Positions 5,126 to 5,153 of a stretch of 5,153 bases of DNA are shown piece by piece; the stretch's first letter is position 1, and the number at the start of each line of letters is the position of its first letter. A model generated the notes under the pieces. It saw only the letters and a program-made list of their open reading frames with translations. It had not been told where the DNA came from and did no database searches. Origin of the DNA: an uncultured Oscillibacter sp. (GTDB lineage Bacteria > Bacillota > Clostridia > Oscillospirales > Oscillospiraceae); the NCBI GenBank assembly GCA_910587875.1, contig CAJUOD010000153.1, positions 1 to 5,153 of the forward strand, given 5' to 3'. The position numbers and the translations under genes are program-made.

Positions 5126-5153
5126 AGATCGGAAGAGCGTCGTGTAGGGAAAG
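5126..5153. other. Illumina TruSeq adapter contamination at the contig end
   Basis: The final 28 bases begin AGATCGGAAGAGC and continue CGTCGTGTAGGGAAAG. I recognise this as the start of the standard Illumina TruSeq universal adapter as read through from a short insert. Translated in the argS frame it gives RSEERRVGK, unlike the ArgRS continuation after the KMSKS motif (typically L-R-D-L-hydrophobic). It is a sequencing artefact, not DNA of the organism. Confidence 0.97.

Overview
The window looks like a stretch of chromosome from a GC-rich, endospore-forming member of the Firmicutes (Clostridia). The best guess is an Oscillospiraceae-type gut anaerobe. The grounds are a SpoIVB sporulation protease, an FtsZ with an unusual Phe/Ile-rich tail, strong AGGAGG-type ribosome binding sites, TTG starts, high-GC codon use, and a murI-DUF1934-argS cluster. 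The taxonomic placement is inference from these traits; no database was searched.

Layout. Positions 1-558 hold the 3' part of ftsZ (+), cut by the window start, followed by a strong intrinsic terminator (583-615). Positions 559-892 have no gene. They carry that terminator, a second terminator-like hairpin (783-817) and two perfect palindromes (824-847 and 849-882), the second of which covers the ribosome binding site of the next gene. Positions 893-1891 hold spoIVB (+). A symmetric bidirectional terminator (1893-1923) separates it from a convergent small gene of unknown function (1942-2355, -). Between that gene and murI is an AT-rich divergent control region, with an extended -10 promoter facing left and a near-consensus TTGCGG-N17-TATAAT promoter facing right. 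The rightward transcript carries murI (2566-3381), a DUF1934/YwiB-like gene overlapping it (3368-3838) and argS (from 3872). argS runs off the window just after its KMSKS-type motif.

The last 28 bases (5126-5153) are not genomic. They match an Illumina TruSeq adapter, so the assembled contig ends in untrimmed adapter and the last nine codons of argS are artefactual.

How the genes relate. ftsZ (division ring) and spoIVB (engulfment-stage sporulation signalling) are separate transcription units. murI (D-glutamate for peptidoglycan), the DUF1934 protein and argS (tRNA-Arg charging) form one operon, with a 14-bp overlap and a 33-bp gap. I see no mobile element, CRISPR array, tRNA/rRNA or defence system. 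This is mostly ordinary core genome; the points of interest are the palindromes at the spoIVB start, the unknown minus-strand gene, the variant FtsZ tail and the adapter artefact.
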